The notes: generated by a model not told the origin, from the sequence alone. A stretch of DNA of 64,000 nt from Tretioscincus oriximinensis (GCA_022410635.1 JAJVDF010000221.1:1019351-1083350); one strand, 5' to 3'; positions 1-16,371 are shown, counted from the first letter of the stretch. Numbers and translations are program-made.

Positions 1-3999
<3,999 letters not shown>

Positions 4000-4102
4000 T
4001 TACATCATGCTGTGTTGACAAATTTCCCAAACCACAAATGCTCAAAATACATGTGCATCNCTGCCTATATAGAGGAAACTCAATTTATTTTAAAAGATGA
4101 GG

Positions 4103-4136
4103 ATTTTCATGTCAGTTCAGAAACTGACATGAAAAT
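4103..4136. repeat. Perfect 15-bp hairpin
   Basis: ATTTTCATGTCAGTT and AACTGACATGAAAAT are exact inverted copies around a 4-base loop. It lies in the intron about 160 bp upstream (in the sense of the gene) of the 221-bp KCNQ5 exon. Confidence 0.8.
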
Positions 4137-5959
4137 ACTATGGAATATGCACAAAATTTGTTTGCCATTTGGCTTCTAGTTTTTGAAAGTATTAGAGATA
4201 TTTTGATTTATTTTCATAGCCACAATATCAGCATTCTTTTTATATAATTGTATATCTTTTTATACCTTCCATTAATGGCTGATGAAAAAGAAACTTTATC
4301 AAATGTAGTAGTAGTAAGGCTTGGGTTTTCAACTTCAATAGCACAGCATATGGAAGTGTATTTCTAATTGTANGGAGAAAGTACTTTTCCACTGCTATAT
4401 TTGCATGCTGAATGTTAAAACAAAACAGGCAATATTAATGTTGTTGTCCATGCATTTTTTTCAAAACATGACATTTTTAACACACTACAAACNGTGTTAG
4501 CAAACACTACATTTTTGGTTCCTCATTACTAACACTATTCATTTGACTAAGATAAACAGCCTAAACTAATCTTGAAAAAGTTAACCCACAATCAGTACTA
4601 TAGAATGAATATATCATAGGAAAAAATGTTACACTTAGAGTAACTCCACACCGAATCTTTAGAACCTNCAATCGTGTTGCTGCTGCCAGATGGCAGGAGG
4701 CTATTCTTGAAAATACCAAACTCTTACTTTGGCTTGCATTTGTATGTCTAATCCCTGCTCTTGCAAAATTCTCAGTTGTTAGGAGATGCTCTCTTCTCTT
4801 TCCCCTGTGCATGATAACATAAGAATATAATGTAACAGCAATGATGATGTAAAGAAGTGCCAGANAGAGGGCATGGACAGATTTGAAAATAAAGGAACAG
4901 CTTCATTGAATTGGTATCACACCCATAGTGCTACATATTGATAGAAANTTGTCCCTTTTGTTTTGAGAATATTGCTCATTGGTATGGCCCTGGCCTTTCT
5001 GTTTTTTAGCATCTCAATTCATGAGTGGCCTGCTCATGCCCAAAGGTAAGCAATTGGAAAGATGAAAAACTGAAATTACTGAAAATTTGCGGAATGAGAT
5101 TTCCATTGACATTTTGACAATCCCAATATTGTCCTGGAGAAAATGCATTTTTTATGCACNCTTGGAGAAATCCTTGCTTTCCTACAGTGAATAAACTGCA
5201 GAGCTTATCAAAGGCTTCACACAATAGAAAATTGGTTTAGTTTTAGCTAATCAAAAGTACCACTTGGCATGAGATATCATATGTGAACATGTCTATTTTT
5301 TGATGGGCTTCCTATCTTGTTTACTTGCATTTAAATGCACTTCTTACAAGANGCAAAATATTTAGTAGATATTAGTTCATTGTTTCACGTTTTGAAATGG
5401 TTAATAATCTAAGAAAAAAAGTTTATATGTAAATTGCAAGATACTTTTAAAATTCAAATTACAAAATAATACACATGTTTAAGAGGTATATTTAAATTAA
5501 AAAATGGAGGCCGGATCACTAGGCTAGAAAAGTGTCTTCAGACCACTAAGAAACAAAATTGTATAAGATTTAGCACTCTTTTTTGCCTCCTGTTTTACAA
5601 AGAGTAACTGTTGAAAAGGAAGCTACTTAGAGTATGTTTGGTCTGAAGCTAAATAATTTTTTTTGCAAGTTTTATTGTGCTCAGGAATGAGAACACTGCA
5701 TTTCTAAAGGAATAAATCTTTTGAAGTTATTAGTATACATGTGGGAAAGATTAATTGCAGCAATGACCAGCTGAGTTAGGGATGTACAACAGGTTCAGCA
5801 GTTCTCAAAATGTTGCAAATATACTGGAGTCAGTTCCAATTCACTGCAAGATTTGTCAGCCACATGGCACGCCTTTTTGTGGCATGTTCTAAAAAGAGGG
5901 CAGTTCCAGTGACGGTGAATTTGTCACTCCCCCTTAGCAGCCAGTTTGTGCGATCCTCA

Positions 5960-6066
5960 TCGACTGTCATCTGTCTGGGANGGTTTAAGGAATCCTGCAT
6001 TGAGCAGGGGGTTGGACCCAATGACCATGGAGGTCCCTTCCAACTCTAATATTTTATTATTCTATG
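5960..6066 (+). mobile_element. CR1-like LINE 3' end
   Basis: The segment holds GGAATCCTGCATTGAGCAGG, GGGTTGGACCCAATGACC and GGAGGTCCCTTCCAACTCTA, ending in a TATTCTATG-type repeat. That is the 3' end of a CR1-clade non-LTR element. Only the terminal part is recognised; sequence from 5810 to 5960 may belong to it. Confidence 0.82.
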
Positions 6067-6213
6067 TATTTGTTCCAGAAATTTGTTTGAGACAAACCAA
6101 TTTATGAAAAATCTGACCAAATAGTTTGTGTTTGCAATATATAAGTTTATTAATGATTAGTCCTGTTAACCATATCATTTTTTTTAAAAAAGAAACCGTC
6201 TATCCAGTGTGAC

Positions 6214-6400
6214 TATTGTGAGGGCGATCTGGCTGCGACATCTGTCACCCCACTGAGAGGGTGGATTCGGCTGATCTGTCTAGTGAGGTGTCCCCTTCCT
6301 CCATCACTGCTCCATGTATGTCCTTCCTAAAGAAGCATGCTCGGTGGAAGAGGACAACCATCGCATATAGAAGGAGTGTTCCGTTCTTTGGTCAAGAGTG
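6214..6400 (+). pseudogene. Truncated 7SK snRNA pseudogene (5' part only)
   Basis: The segment follows vertebrate 7SK RNA from its 5' end: GTGAGGGCGATCTGGCTGCG, ACATCTGTCACCCC, GATTCGGCTGATCTG, GTGTCCCCTTCCTCC, GCTCCATGT, GCTCGGT and GAAGAGGACAACCAT, ending near TTCTTTGGTCAAG. 7SK is a Pol III RNA that holds P-TEFb inactive with HEXIM and LARP7. About 185 of roughly 330 nt are present. The second GATC of the HEXIM-binding 5' hairpin is deleted, many substitutions are present, and the 3' hairpin and U-tail are missing, so it cannot work. No Pol III promoter was recognised upstream. It is a dead retroposed copy. Confidence 0.88.
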
Positions 6401-7599
6401 TTTGCAATGGTTTTGTTATTAAAAAGATTTTTTTAAAAAAATGAGAAATATTGTATTTTTAAATTTTGAACATATTTGAAACTGAATGCTAAATACTGAT
6501 TAATTTATTAAAATTATTTGCTGGTGAATTGAAGAAATTGGTGTACAGTTCCTCAGTGCATCAAACATGCAGTTTTCACTTGTGCACAAAAAAATCGATG
6601 TCACTTTAGTCTTTTAATTTTGTTCATTGCCATGACCTTTATGCTTTATCACTCTATTAAATGATAATAAAACAAACACATGCAACTTAGTACATTTTAT
6701 CTCAAATACAAGCATAGCTCAGGCAGGATCCGGCACACCATATGCATCAGATCAAGCACATGCTGAACAGCTGAAATTAATATTAAAATACTAAAATGTG
6801 AGAAACATTACACGAACAGTTGATAATAGTTGCTGTTTCCAGATGTACCACAATTTCATTTCCTTAATTAACCACATAAGGGATGTATATTTTGAAATAA
6901 ACATGAGGTTGACCTTGCAGCAGTTTTTATTTCTCTTTTTTTTATAACACCCTTATTACTTTTGTTTGTGCTTTCAAATTATTGGTAAAAATAAACTCCA
7001 CTGTTTTTTGGTTTCCATTTTCTTTGTAATAAAATTCAGTGGTTGAATATGTGCATGGGAAATGCATTATAAGAAGTTTAACATTCACAGAACACATTTT
7101 TGTTCCATTTTCATTTCTTTCACATGAATACTCTTAAAACCATTGATTTGTATATTCATATATTTTTGTAAACATGTATTTTACTGTATTTAATTACATC
7201 CAGTGTATGGACACTTCCGCACGGGCTGGTATACTTGACCCCAAACATTCTAGAATCCACCTTTGTACATAGTCCTCTAATATACCGGCCACTACAGAAT
7301 TCCCCATGTAATAACAATATAAATATATATAACAATACGCATATCAGTTTCTACTTTTGCTTCATTAGGTTATGGTATATGTGTATTGTCCTACAATATG
7401 TAGCACAAGTATTACACATTATTTCTATGTATTTTANTTTTTACGTACTAAAATAAAAATACAGAATAATTGACTCTANATGCTGTTATGACACATACTT
7501 TTAATCCCCAGTGGAAAAATAATAATCTCTCCCCACCCTCTAAGATTTAGTCCATCTCTTAACGACGGAAAATAGATTACAAGTATGTGTTGGAACAGC

Positions 7600-8048
7600 A
7601 CCCTAATGTGTTGGAACAGCAGCAACTTACAAGGCCCTAAGTAACTTGGGCCCCAAATATCTAGAGGAATGCCTTCTCCCATACCAACCTGTGTGTGCCT
7701 TAAGATCTGCAGGAGGCCCCCTCCTGGTTGTTCCACCCCTCTGAACAACAAATATAGTGGGGACTCNGGGGAGGGCCTTCTTGGTGGTTGCTCCCAGTCT
7801 TTGGAATAATCTCCCCCTTGAGGTGCATCTGTCATTAACATTGTATTGTTTTAGAAGATCTTTGAAGTCGCATCTCTTTGACCTGGCCTTTGACTGAAGA
7901 AATGTCATCTATTCCCACTTTTTTTTTCTGTCTCCACTTTTAGATATTGNATATTCATTTTATATTGATGTTTTACTGTTGCCCACCCTAAGACCTTTGG
8001 GTATANGNCAGGGGTATAAGTATAAACAAACAAANAAATAAATAATAA
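7600..8048 (+). mobile_element. Interspersed repeat with SINE/LINE-type 3' tail
   Basis: The body contains AACTTGGGCCCCAAATATCT, GAGGGCCTTCTTGGTGGTTG and CATCTCTTTGACCTGGCC. The end is GCCCACCCTAAGACCTTTGG, then GGGTATAAGTATAAACAAAC and an AAATAAATAA run. The final 60 bases match the tail of the SINE at 33 kb, so both probably share one LINE-type 3' end. The family of the body is not settled. Confidence 0.6.
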
Positions 8049-8781
8049 CAAAATCTAATTACCATGGGAAGGAAGCTTCTTTTAATATCGATGCCTACTT
8101 CTCTTTAAGGATAAACATCAGCTTTATAAAGGAGGCCTTGATCTACTACATTCAGAAGAAATATTTATTTCTCGCTCCACGTAGCATAATCTCATGCCTG
8201 ACACCACTAAGTGATCTAAGTACACAGCTTAAAGTTGCATCCATTATAATTCAGTCACATGTTTGATGTGATGCCTGTTCAACACATAGGGCTGTGGTCA
8301 TGTTTGGTTAGCTGTGAGGGGTCAGTTGTGCTGCAGGAGCTGGGAACATTTAGAACACAGGCAGCCCAATGTAACTTCTTGCTGGTCATCATGAGTTTGT
8401 ACTGATGCATCTATTTGAGGGGATGATTTCCACTCACATTACAATACTGAGATGTTCACTTTTGCCTACTGCCAAAATTAGTGAGGGCTCTGGCCATGAA
8501 AGTTAATTGGGGGAAGGGATTTGGTATAGACCCCAGATCATGAGCTGGCTATTCCTCTTAATATAGGAAACCAAGGATTTATAAAGCTAGGAAAATTTTC
8601 ATTCCCAAATCCAGCACCTTCTTTATCTGCAANACTTGATACTCCTTCTTTTATCAGATAATTCTAGGGTAGGTTACATGAGGTGGGAATAAAACTGAAT
8701 GCAGCCCATACAGTACAATTATATGGGGTAAGCATTCCCTTCTNCTCCAAACATTGTGTTACAATTAGCAAATATTTATAG

Positions 8782-8937
8782 GGCCATGGTCACACACATC
8801 ATTATAAACATCTTCAGTCTTGAAAAACAGGACTGAAAACCCTATTTCTGTTTTTTTTTTCTAGTCTTTAGTCCAGTTTTTCTGGACTGAAGGAGGTTTA
8901 ATAAGGTTTACACATGTGACTGTAGCCTAAGAATAGT
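8782..8937. mobile_element. MITE family B (GGCCATGGTCACACA ends)
   Basis: The left end is GGCCATGGTCACACACATCA and the right end GTTTACACATGTGACTGTAG. Inside, CTTCAGTCTTGAAAAACAGG, then ACTG, opposes AGTCCAGTTTTTCTGGACTG. A short non-autonomous DNA element. Confidence 0.6.
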
Positions 8938-9645
8938 CCTTGGTGCTAGAGACAATGACCAAGCACTAGCTATCCTGAATTTTAGGTGAAAGGGGAAAAG
9001 GTAGTTAAAAGAAAGAGGAGCACGAGCATCTACTATAGTGGCTACGAGGCATGAGAGTCACATGGTTGTGTCTCCTGGCCTTTAAAGTTCTTGCAGCTGC
9101 AGAGCAAAACTGGAGGTTGACTCCAGAGTCAAAACTGGAGGAACTAGGAAGTTCCTAGATGAAAATTATCCTTGGAAATTTGCTTTCTCATTCACCATCC
9201 ACCAATGGCAATAGAGAAGGGCACTGAGATGTAATATAACCGAGAGTTCTTGACTTTATCAAACACCTACAGTAAGTGATTCTCAGGGTGCATTCTGCAA
9301 TTCTAGATTAAATAATATTGTGCAGTCACAGAATCCGCTCATAATTTGTTTACCAAAAGACATCATTAGAAATAGATGTGGATCTAAAGAATACTGAAGA
9401 ACAAATTAGTTAAAAGGCATTACCTCTGAAATTAGGGATGAGAGAAGGAGAACGTGAGAAATTTGTTGGCATCTTACTTTAGACTGTTTTCAGTCCTGAA
9501 GAATGGACTAAATTTGGGCTAAATTTGTTCTGGGGCTTAAGGCAAATTTTAGATGGTCAAAAGTGAAGGAGTGATCATGGCTGTTGAGTCANATTATGTC
9601 CTTAATTTGGTTTTAAATAACTTCCAGAATATTTTCTTCCTTTAT

Positions 9646-9813
9646 GGCCCTTTGTGCACAGGGTCTTATTCTGGACTATATCNTAGAAATCTGCCATCCA
9701 CATGCTAAATACATACTAAAGACCATCCCTGAGTCTTCCTTAGTCTGCCCTAGCATATGGATAGCAGATTCCTATTCTGGAATATATTTCAGAATAAAGG
9801 ATTTAGTGCAATA
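9646..9813. mobile_element. MITE family A copy
   Basis: The left end is GGCCCTTTGTGCACAGGGTC, with TTATTCTGGACTATAT inside. Near the right end, TATTCTGGAATATATTTCAG is followed by AATAAAGG. It has the same plan as 13948-14086. Confidence 0.6.
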
Positions 9814-11256
9814 GGTTACTTTGTTATATCATTTGGATACACTAGAGGTCACTGTGGTGTCACCAAACATTGAGCAACATTTTTAGATAAAATACAAAGA
9901 GNTTAACACATGACATTGAATATTTATGTTGAAGTCATTTTCTTATTTCTTTCATTCCACAGAAACGACTCCTATGGTGTGGGATGTATGGTTTGTAAAT
10001 ATGAATTCATAAGAAAAAGTAATATTTTCACTGACTTTATCCCGTCACTGTGAACTCTACCATATCTGGAAAGTAGACTGGACTACAAAAGGATGAACAG
10101 CTCCTGGAGCAGAACAAGGCCAGCTGCATTGTATCTGCCATTCTGTAATAGCCTCACACTGGCANTGAAGCTTATATAAAGCTTCAAAGCTGGTGTAGGG
10201 GATCTCTGAATGTTCTGAAGGCATTGTGACAGTATGCTTCGTTGCATTGAAACAATAGTTTCTTCTGAATATATAACCTTTAAGTTCTGCCATCTTTCAT
10301 TTCCATTATACCATCTTCTAGTATGCCAGTGGATCTCTTTAAAGAGGTCTACCAGTAGACCATGCCAACCTGAGACAAAGAGTACCTAATATTCTTGCTG
10401 GTGTAATCTACCAATATGTGTAGAAAATGAACCCTTAAGTTATCAGACAAAAAGTCTATTAATGAATTTCTATAGAGAAATGACACAATACAATAGCTGC
10501 AAGTAGGTTCTCTGTCTCAAAATATGCTCAAATTCTCTTTTTTTTGTTTTTGCTTTTAAATATAAGTTACCTTTTTGGTTATAAACTCTCCGAAAAAGGG
10601 TATTTGCAACTATTTTTTGGCAACAGCCAGGGATTTCCCCCTAGAGAACCACAAACTGGAATTACTATTTTTGTTGTGTTACAGTGAGGTCANGAGATTC
10701 CAGTTGAAACAAATAATTGTTTAAAGATGCAGTTCCGGATATAGAGTTTTGTCTTCTTCAGTCTTTACAAGTTAGGCTACAAAGATTGTTCAGAAGTGCA
10801 AAACTCGGGATATAAGAATTGCTTCTTGAATCGGTGATCATTATCTACTTTAGAACTCAAAATGTCTTAATATAAAACATCGCTACTGCAATTGAGACAG
10901 AAGATTGCTTTGTTCCTTCACCATATGACAACTTATTCTGAAGATTGTGTATAACCATTCTTAGACCAAAGAGCTGCAGAACCATAGTTGTCTCCTTGGA
11001 CAGCATAGTGTTTAAGGCATTCCTTTCATGAAATTGAAGGTGGCAGTGGATTCAATCTCAATATTTTGGCATATAATTGCAAGCAGCAAGCAACGGGGAA
11101 AATTACAAGCAGTTGTAGTGTCAGGGAGATACCCAGCACAAGTAATAAATAACCCTTTCAGTAAAAAACTATAAAGCATTAAAGGGAAATATACTCATCA
11201 TGCACCTGATGTTAGTTGGCATTCTCAAATATGTGAATAGGCAGGATGCTTGATAC

Positions 11257-11313
11257 CTATGTTTCCGAGAGGAGTACATCCTGAAGAGCTTCTGTTTATT
11301 ACTATAAAGCTTA
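11257..11313 (-). CDS. KCNQ5: KCNQ5 57-bp alternative cassette exon (19 residues)
   Basis: This exon encodes, after the shared split codon, KLYSNKQKLFRMYSSRKH and two bases of a Ser codon. It corresponds to the cassette I recall in the muscle-type human KCNQ5 form, where the text reads KFCSNKQKLFRMYTSRKQ. The acceptor is TTTCCCCTCACTCCTAG above 11313 and the donor is CATAG/GTATCAAGC below 11257. The length is 57 bp and the phase 2-2, so it is interchangeable with the 27-bp micro-exon. Joined directly to the 95-bp exon, the split codon becomes Asn; joined to the micro-exon it becomes Ser. The insert is strongly basic. The pattern suggests mutually exclusive or optional use, to be judged from RNA. 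Confidence 0.93.
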
Positions 11314-11934
11314 CTAGGAGTGAGGGGAAATAGAGGATTGTATTATTAAGCATCCCATAGTAGGAAAGNCCTTAAGCTATCTATGTTGGTAAAATCAAAT
11401 CACTAGTGATTTTCTGGTTAGTTTTCAAGTGTAATATTTTAATAATTAACAAGGCAACGGCTAAGCTCNTGTTTACATCTTCAAATGTAAATTAAAATTC
11501 TGACTATAAGAAAGTGCATTTGGAGGAGTCAAGAATACTATCCTCCTCCATAAAGTTAATTTACGGTCAACTTCCTNCCATGTTCAATAGGAGTTTTGCA
11601 AATATGGAATATTTTGCTTTGGTGTAACTGAATAGTAAAGACCCATCTTTCTTGACTAAATAAAAATAGATTTCTGCTACTAATCCTAAGTAATGTACAC
11701 TTTATTTAATTTATCAGCCTACATCTGACCAAGCATAGATGTCACACAATTCCTTTTTCAAATATTCCTATAACCATGAACGTTCACCTAGAATGGGTAG
11801 AAATTGCTNTTTACTCATAGTACATAAAACCTTTTTTTATCATGAGTATTAATCTCTCCCCCAAGTGTACTTGGTAACCATAATTCTAAAATACAGGAAC
11901 TATTGATTATAAAGCATGATAAAATGAATTCCAG

Positions 11935-12107
11935 GTAAAACNCTGTTATAAAGAATCTTGATATAACAAAATTCGCAGTTCAACAAGCTATTTAAAGTCC
12001 TGGTGGAATGCTGAGNACAATGGGTTTCATTATAACAAAATTTCATTATAATGAACACATCCACTTCCCCCCTTGGTGTTTGTTATAACTGGGTTTCACT
12101 TGTACTT
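11935..12107. mobile_element. Short DNA element, ATAACGAA type, copy 1
   Basis: It has a TGTTATAAAGAATCTTGATA start, a GTACAATGGGTTT-like core (GNACAATGGGTTTCATTATA), and TTTGTTATAACTGGGTTTCA at the end, giving inverted ends. It aligns throughout with 12706-12872. The ends resemble mariner/Tigger-type small elements; this is an inference. Confidence 0.65.
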
Positions 12108-12705
12108 GGTGAATTGGAGCTACCACTTTATGTACTTTAATTCTCTCAAAAGATTAGGGAGTAGCTGATTGTGGTTCAGCTATATAACAAACTGACATAT
12201 ACAAAAAAAANCAATAATCACGGAATATCTATCAGGAAGAAACTGCATCATCAATTTATCAAAAACACAAAATGTATAGATTTATTAAAAAAATTATATC
12301 CCATTCTGCATCAAAAGATTCCAGAGTGGATCTCAATAAAATAGAGATAAAATATACAAAACATCCTTTAAAATGTATTTAATTTACAATCTGTTTCTTT
12401 GTCAGGACAACACTTGGAAGGAAACAAATGTTTTAACCAGGCGCAAAAAAACCATATAATTTAGGTGCCCAATGAACCTTTTGAAGGCTGTTCCAGAGCA
12501 TGGAGGGCACTATACAAAAGGAGAACTACAAGACGGCCCTATGTACAAGGGGTGCAATGTTGATGAAGGCCAGAGCCAGACACTTTTAATGTAACTTTNG
12601 TTTAGATGAACTGAATTGGTATAGTCCAGTTCTTTCAAATTGAAGTTGGTTTAAAACTACATGTCTGATTCCATCCTTAATTTCTATTTTTAGTAGATCT
12701 CTTGA

Positions 12706-12872
12706 CAGCGAAACCCCATTATAACGAACCCCGATATAGTGAAATTCGCAATATAACTCTCAATGAAATGCCCATAAGAGTAATGTTGCGTACAATGGGT
12801 TTTGTTATAACAAAAATTCATTTTGGTGAACACATCCATCCAGCTCCTTGGTGTTTGTTATAATGGGGTTTC
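12706..12872. mobile_element. Short DNA element, ATAACGAA type, copy 2
   Basis: The left end GCGAAACCCCATTATAACGA, followed by AC, is the inverted copy of GTTTGTTATAATGGGGTTTC at the right. It is the better preserved of the pair, in the same orientation as copy 1 and 0.6 kb away. Confidence 0.72.
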
Positions 12873-13947
12873 CTATGATGTAAAAGTGGCTGTGTGCCAG
12901 CAGGATCTGTCCATTCGGGATCTGCCCATTCATCTGTCTATCCCTTCAGTATTTCCTATCCTATTTTCTGAAGACTTTAGAAACTTCTTGGGGAAATGAT
13001 GATTTTTCCCTATACAGATATGGCTGCCATTTTTTTGTTCTTGCAGTGCTCATCTTTGTTAGGAAATATGAGTCCATATTCTAAAGAGTTGCCAAGAGCA
13101 GACACATAATTGCTTACAGAGAGGACAGTGTGCAAATCTCTAGGAATGGCCTGAAGTAATACCCAGAGAACATCCTTTTAAATGCAACTGGTAAATGTAT
13201 CTTTCACCACTGAAACCTTTAATTTTGAACAAGTACCATTTGATGTTACCATCAATAAAAATTGCAAAACTTTTTGGAGATGTGCTATTGCAAGTTAGTA
13301 CATCTGAACAATCTTATGTAAACATTGTCTCTATAAAAAATGTAGGCACTTAATGAGAATTCCTCAAATCTCTTTCAAAGCTCAAAGGTTATTTTGAATA
13401 GCTACAGTTGGTTAGATGAACTTTATCAATTTTATCTGCATGCTGCTGGCAGGTGTCAAACTTTTGTCAACCTTTGACAGTTCACTCAATGCATATTCAA
13501 ACTAATATTAAATGAATCAGAGCTGAGAGACAACTGCATTCAATTGATGTTAGTAAACGGTATGAAGCTATCNAAAACACTCCAGTTTAGAAACTTCTGA
13601 ATGCCAGTTGAATACAGCGCAATTGAATTTGCCATCTTCTAATCAACTACTGAGCAATCTTTGACTGCATGGTTAGTTTTCTGCTACTATGTGTAATTAA
13701 GGCTTACTATTTAGTAACACGTTTACCATTTTGAATAAATCATATAGAACAGATTTAGAGTTCATGGCCCTTTCTGCACTGGCCCTTATTCCAGATTATA
13801 TGCTGTCAGGTTATGGCAGGTTTAATACTTCTTCCTAATATTCTTAGGACATTAAGGACAAAATACTTCTTACTTGACAGACTACATGTCAAAATAGTTT
13901 CAAAAGTGCTCAATGATACCAGGAGCCAAACTAGAAAAAGGCAAGGC

Positions 13948-14086
13948 TAAGGCTCTTTTTGCACCTGATCTTATTCCCGATTATAACACTTCCAGGCTTC
14001 TGAAACCTGCTATAGTCTGCACATGCATGCAGATGCTAAGTGCCTATTCTATAATCCTGAATAAGGCCCAGTGTGGAAAGGACCAT
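13948..14086. mobile_element. MITE family A (GGCCCTTTCTGCAC ends)
   Basis: The ends GGCTCTTTTTGCACCTGATC and GGCCCAGTGTGGAAAGGACC are inverted. CTTATTCCCGATTATA inside is mirrored by TATAATCCTGAATAAG. A related left end (GGCCCTTTCTGCACTGGCCC) lies at 13766-13850. It is a non-autonomous, hAT-like short element. Confidence 0.65.
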
Positions 14087-14401
14087 CAATGTCATATTAG
14101 GGAAAAGAAGCAGAATATAATTGATTTAACTATTTATTTTTATTAANGAAACATCAGAAAGATCAGTAATATATTGTTAGACAGTATTAACAATATACCA
14201 CTAAGCCTATTTCTGTATAATCCAATATTCGGTATTATCTTTCTCTCTAATAATGAGATTAGTGAAATTAAATTCTNTCCCCATAAGTGGATCCCAGCAT
14301 GGTCTTAATTCAGCATTTTACTAATATATTTTTTGCCAATACTTAGATGTGCATACATTTTCTAAATTCTATATGATTATATTCATAAAAACACCACAAA
14401 C

Positions 14402-14428
14402 CTGCTAGAAGTTTCCCCTTGTTCTTTC
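14402..14428 (-). CDS. KCNQ5: KCNQ5 27-bp micro-exon (9-residue cassette)
   Basis: This tiny exon completes a Lys codon left at phase 2 and then encodes KEQGETSS plus two bases of a Ser codon. I recall mammalian KCNQ5 having KEQGEASS here, so one Ala to Thr change is seen. The acceptor is a long pyrimidine-rich tract ending CATCTGAAG above 14428, and the donor is AGCAG/GTTTGTGG below 14402. The exact 27-bp length and the 2-2 phase mean that inclusion or skipping keeps the frame between the 95-bp exon and the downstream exons. Known human KCNQ5 splice forms differ by a 9-residue segment in this linker between helices A and B, and this exon is its counterpart. Confidence 0.93.
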
Positions 14429-15128
14429 CTTCAGATGTCAGAGTACAGAAGAGAGAAAGTTTGGGGAGGAAAGAAATTTGTTATGCTGACAGTACCCATC
14501 GGAATATGGTTACAAATCCTATTAAATACTAAATTACATTTGGACATGTTAATCAGATTAAAATATTTAAATTATAATACTGTATAAAGCAAGTGCAAAA
14601 CATTCAAGCTGAGTCTCATGATGAAAGAAGCATCTGAAGAATATTGAAACATCATCCCAAGACATGCTAAGCGTGCTTTAGTACATACCGACATGAAGTG
14701 AGTTGGCAAAACACTTATTTAGGCAAAATGCAGTGCTGATACTGTAGGTAATAACAGAAACCTTTGCACGATTCATTGGATAAGGACCTGTGGCAGTGGA
14801 ACAGGTCTGATTTATTCATTGGGACTAAAGATAACATATTAAAGGAATAATGCCAGGTACTAATTTTATAACAAGTTTCCTTGTGAAAACAATGCGTTAT
14901 TTAGTTGGGCTACTGCACAGTTGGTTATATAACTGTAAAATAGGCGATTCATAGAAACAACATCATTCACTTTGAAAAACTGTCTAATTACTAATGAATT
15001 TTTGCTAGTTATTAAGAGCCAAGATACTATTTTGTTTTGGATCCTTTGGGATTTGCAGAAGAGTGATATCAAATTTGAACCTAATACTTTTGAAATTTAC
15101 AAAATGATTTCTATGAAGCACATTGCCA

Positions 15129-15640
15129 GGTGTGGGGAACCTTTTATCTGCCAAGGCCATTTGGCTTTTTTAACATTACCGAAAGGCCATATTCCCTCCC
15201 CCAATCCAGGCCCATGTGCCACCTCTATCTAGGCCCCACCCCCTCATCTTCTCCTGTCCCTTGCATCAGTGGTGAGTGCTTTTTCTCTCATGGGAATAGA
15301 AACAAGGGAATACAAGGCTGCTGAGTGAGGAGCCCACACTCAGCAGCCTCAGAGCAATGGAGAGCTCTGGTTGGTCTGGGAGAAGTGGGGCTGGCCTGGG
15401 GGATGCAAAAAGTGGCAGTGGAGTTGTGGTACCCACACTCAGTAAACTCAGTGCGGTGGGGAGCTCTGGCAATGGTGTAGGAGTTGCCTTGTCACCTGCA
15501 CTCAGCAGCCTCAGAACTTGCCTGAATCAAGGAAGCTGCAAGCCCCAGCAGCCTTGTTTTCTCCCATGGTGCTAAATTATGTTTTTAAAATGGCAGGGCG
15601 CCAGGGAAAGGGGGATGCCAGTGGGCAGGGCCGAGAACAT
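15129..15640 (+). repeat. GC-rich repeat region with internal duplication
   Basis: It starts TGTGGGGAACCTTTTATCTG, then CCAAGGCCATTTGGC, a phrase typical of the left end of hAT-type elements. About 15330-15368 (CACACTCAGCAGCCTCAGAG, GAGAGCTCTGG) is repeated near 15434-15470 with changes, about 104 bp apart, and partly again at 15500. No reliable right end was found. Confidence 0.45.
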
Positions 15641-16096
15641 CCATGACCAAGAAGCTCCATGGATCCTTTTTCCACTTCTTGATCTATATTGATGGGGTAA
15701 CAGTTACCCTTTTCTGTCTTATATGTTTATTATTTTTATAGTTGATAGTAAGTTCCAAATTTTACTGTGAGCAGGTCTTATATAATACCTTTTTGGCCTT
15801 TTCTGAACTTACATCTTCTAAGACACTGGAAGACCTTTTTAATTAGGGCTGCAAATAGTCCTAATCAGGACCTTCCTGCTCAGGACTATGTTCTGCCTAA
15901 TGCACATGGAAAAAAATCAACAGCAGACTGGATCTCAAATATATGCACTAGTGTATTAATGAATGAGCAAAAGTAATAGACTTTATGTCTTGTTAGTCCA
16001 GACTAAAAGTAAATACAGAAAGGTACTTGTTCTTACAGTTCATAATGGCTAGTTGATTTCAAGCCAACTCAAACTAGAGTAATTTCTAGTAAAAAA

Positions 16097-16276
16097 GTCA
16101 CATGTGTGCTTTTAAACCAACTTCAGTCCTGAATAACTGGACTGAAGAGCAAAAAACCAGTTTTGAACTGTACTGAAAGCCAACCCCCCCAACCCATTCC
16201 CCCATCCTATCCCTGATGTAGTCCATTTATTCTGGATTGAAGATAGTTTAAAAGCACACATGTGTGACCAGGGCCT
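16097..16276. mobile_element. MITE family B copy
   Basis: GTCACATGTGTGCTTTTAAA at the left mirrors TTTAAAAGCACACATGTGTG at the right, which continues ACCAGGGCC. The inner blocks CTTCAGTCCTGAATAACTGG, then ACTGAAG, oppose AGTCCATTTATTCTGGATTG. Confidence 0.68.
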
Positions 16277-16371
16277 TATACAACATTATAAAGCTTTAAC
16301 TTGTTACAGAAAAATACTGAGATTCAAATTTGTTAATTTCTGAGGAAGACAATTCAGATTTTATAATACAA

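Larger units (their letters stand above)
11314..14401 (-). other. KCNQ5 intron, 3.1 kb, between the two cassette exons
   Basis: It holds the two ATAACGAA-type elements and family A MITEs near 13.8-14.1 kb. The last MITE ends about 315 bp from the micro-exon. The rest is plain intron. Confidence 0.75.
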
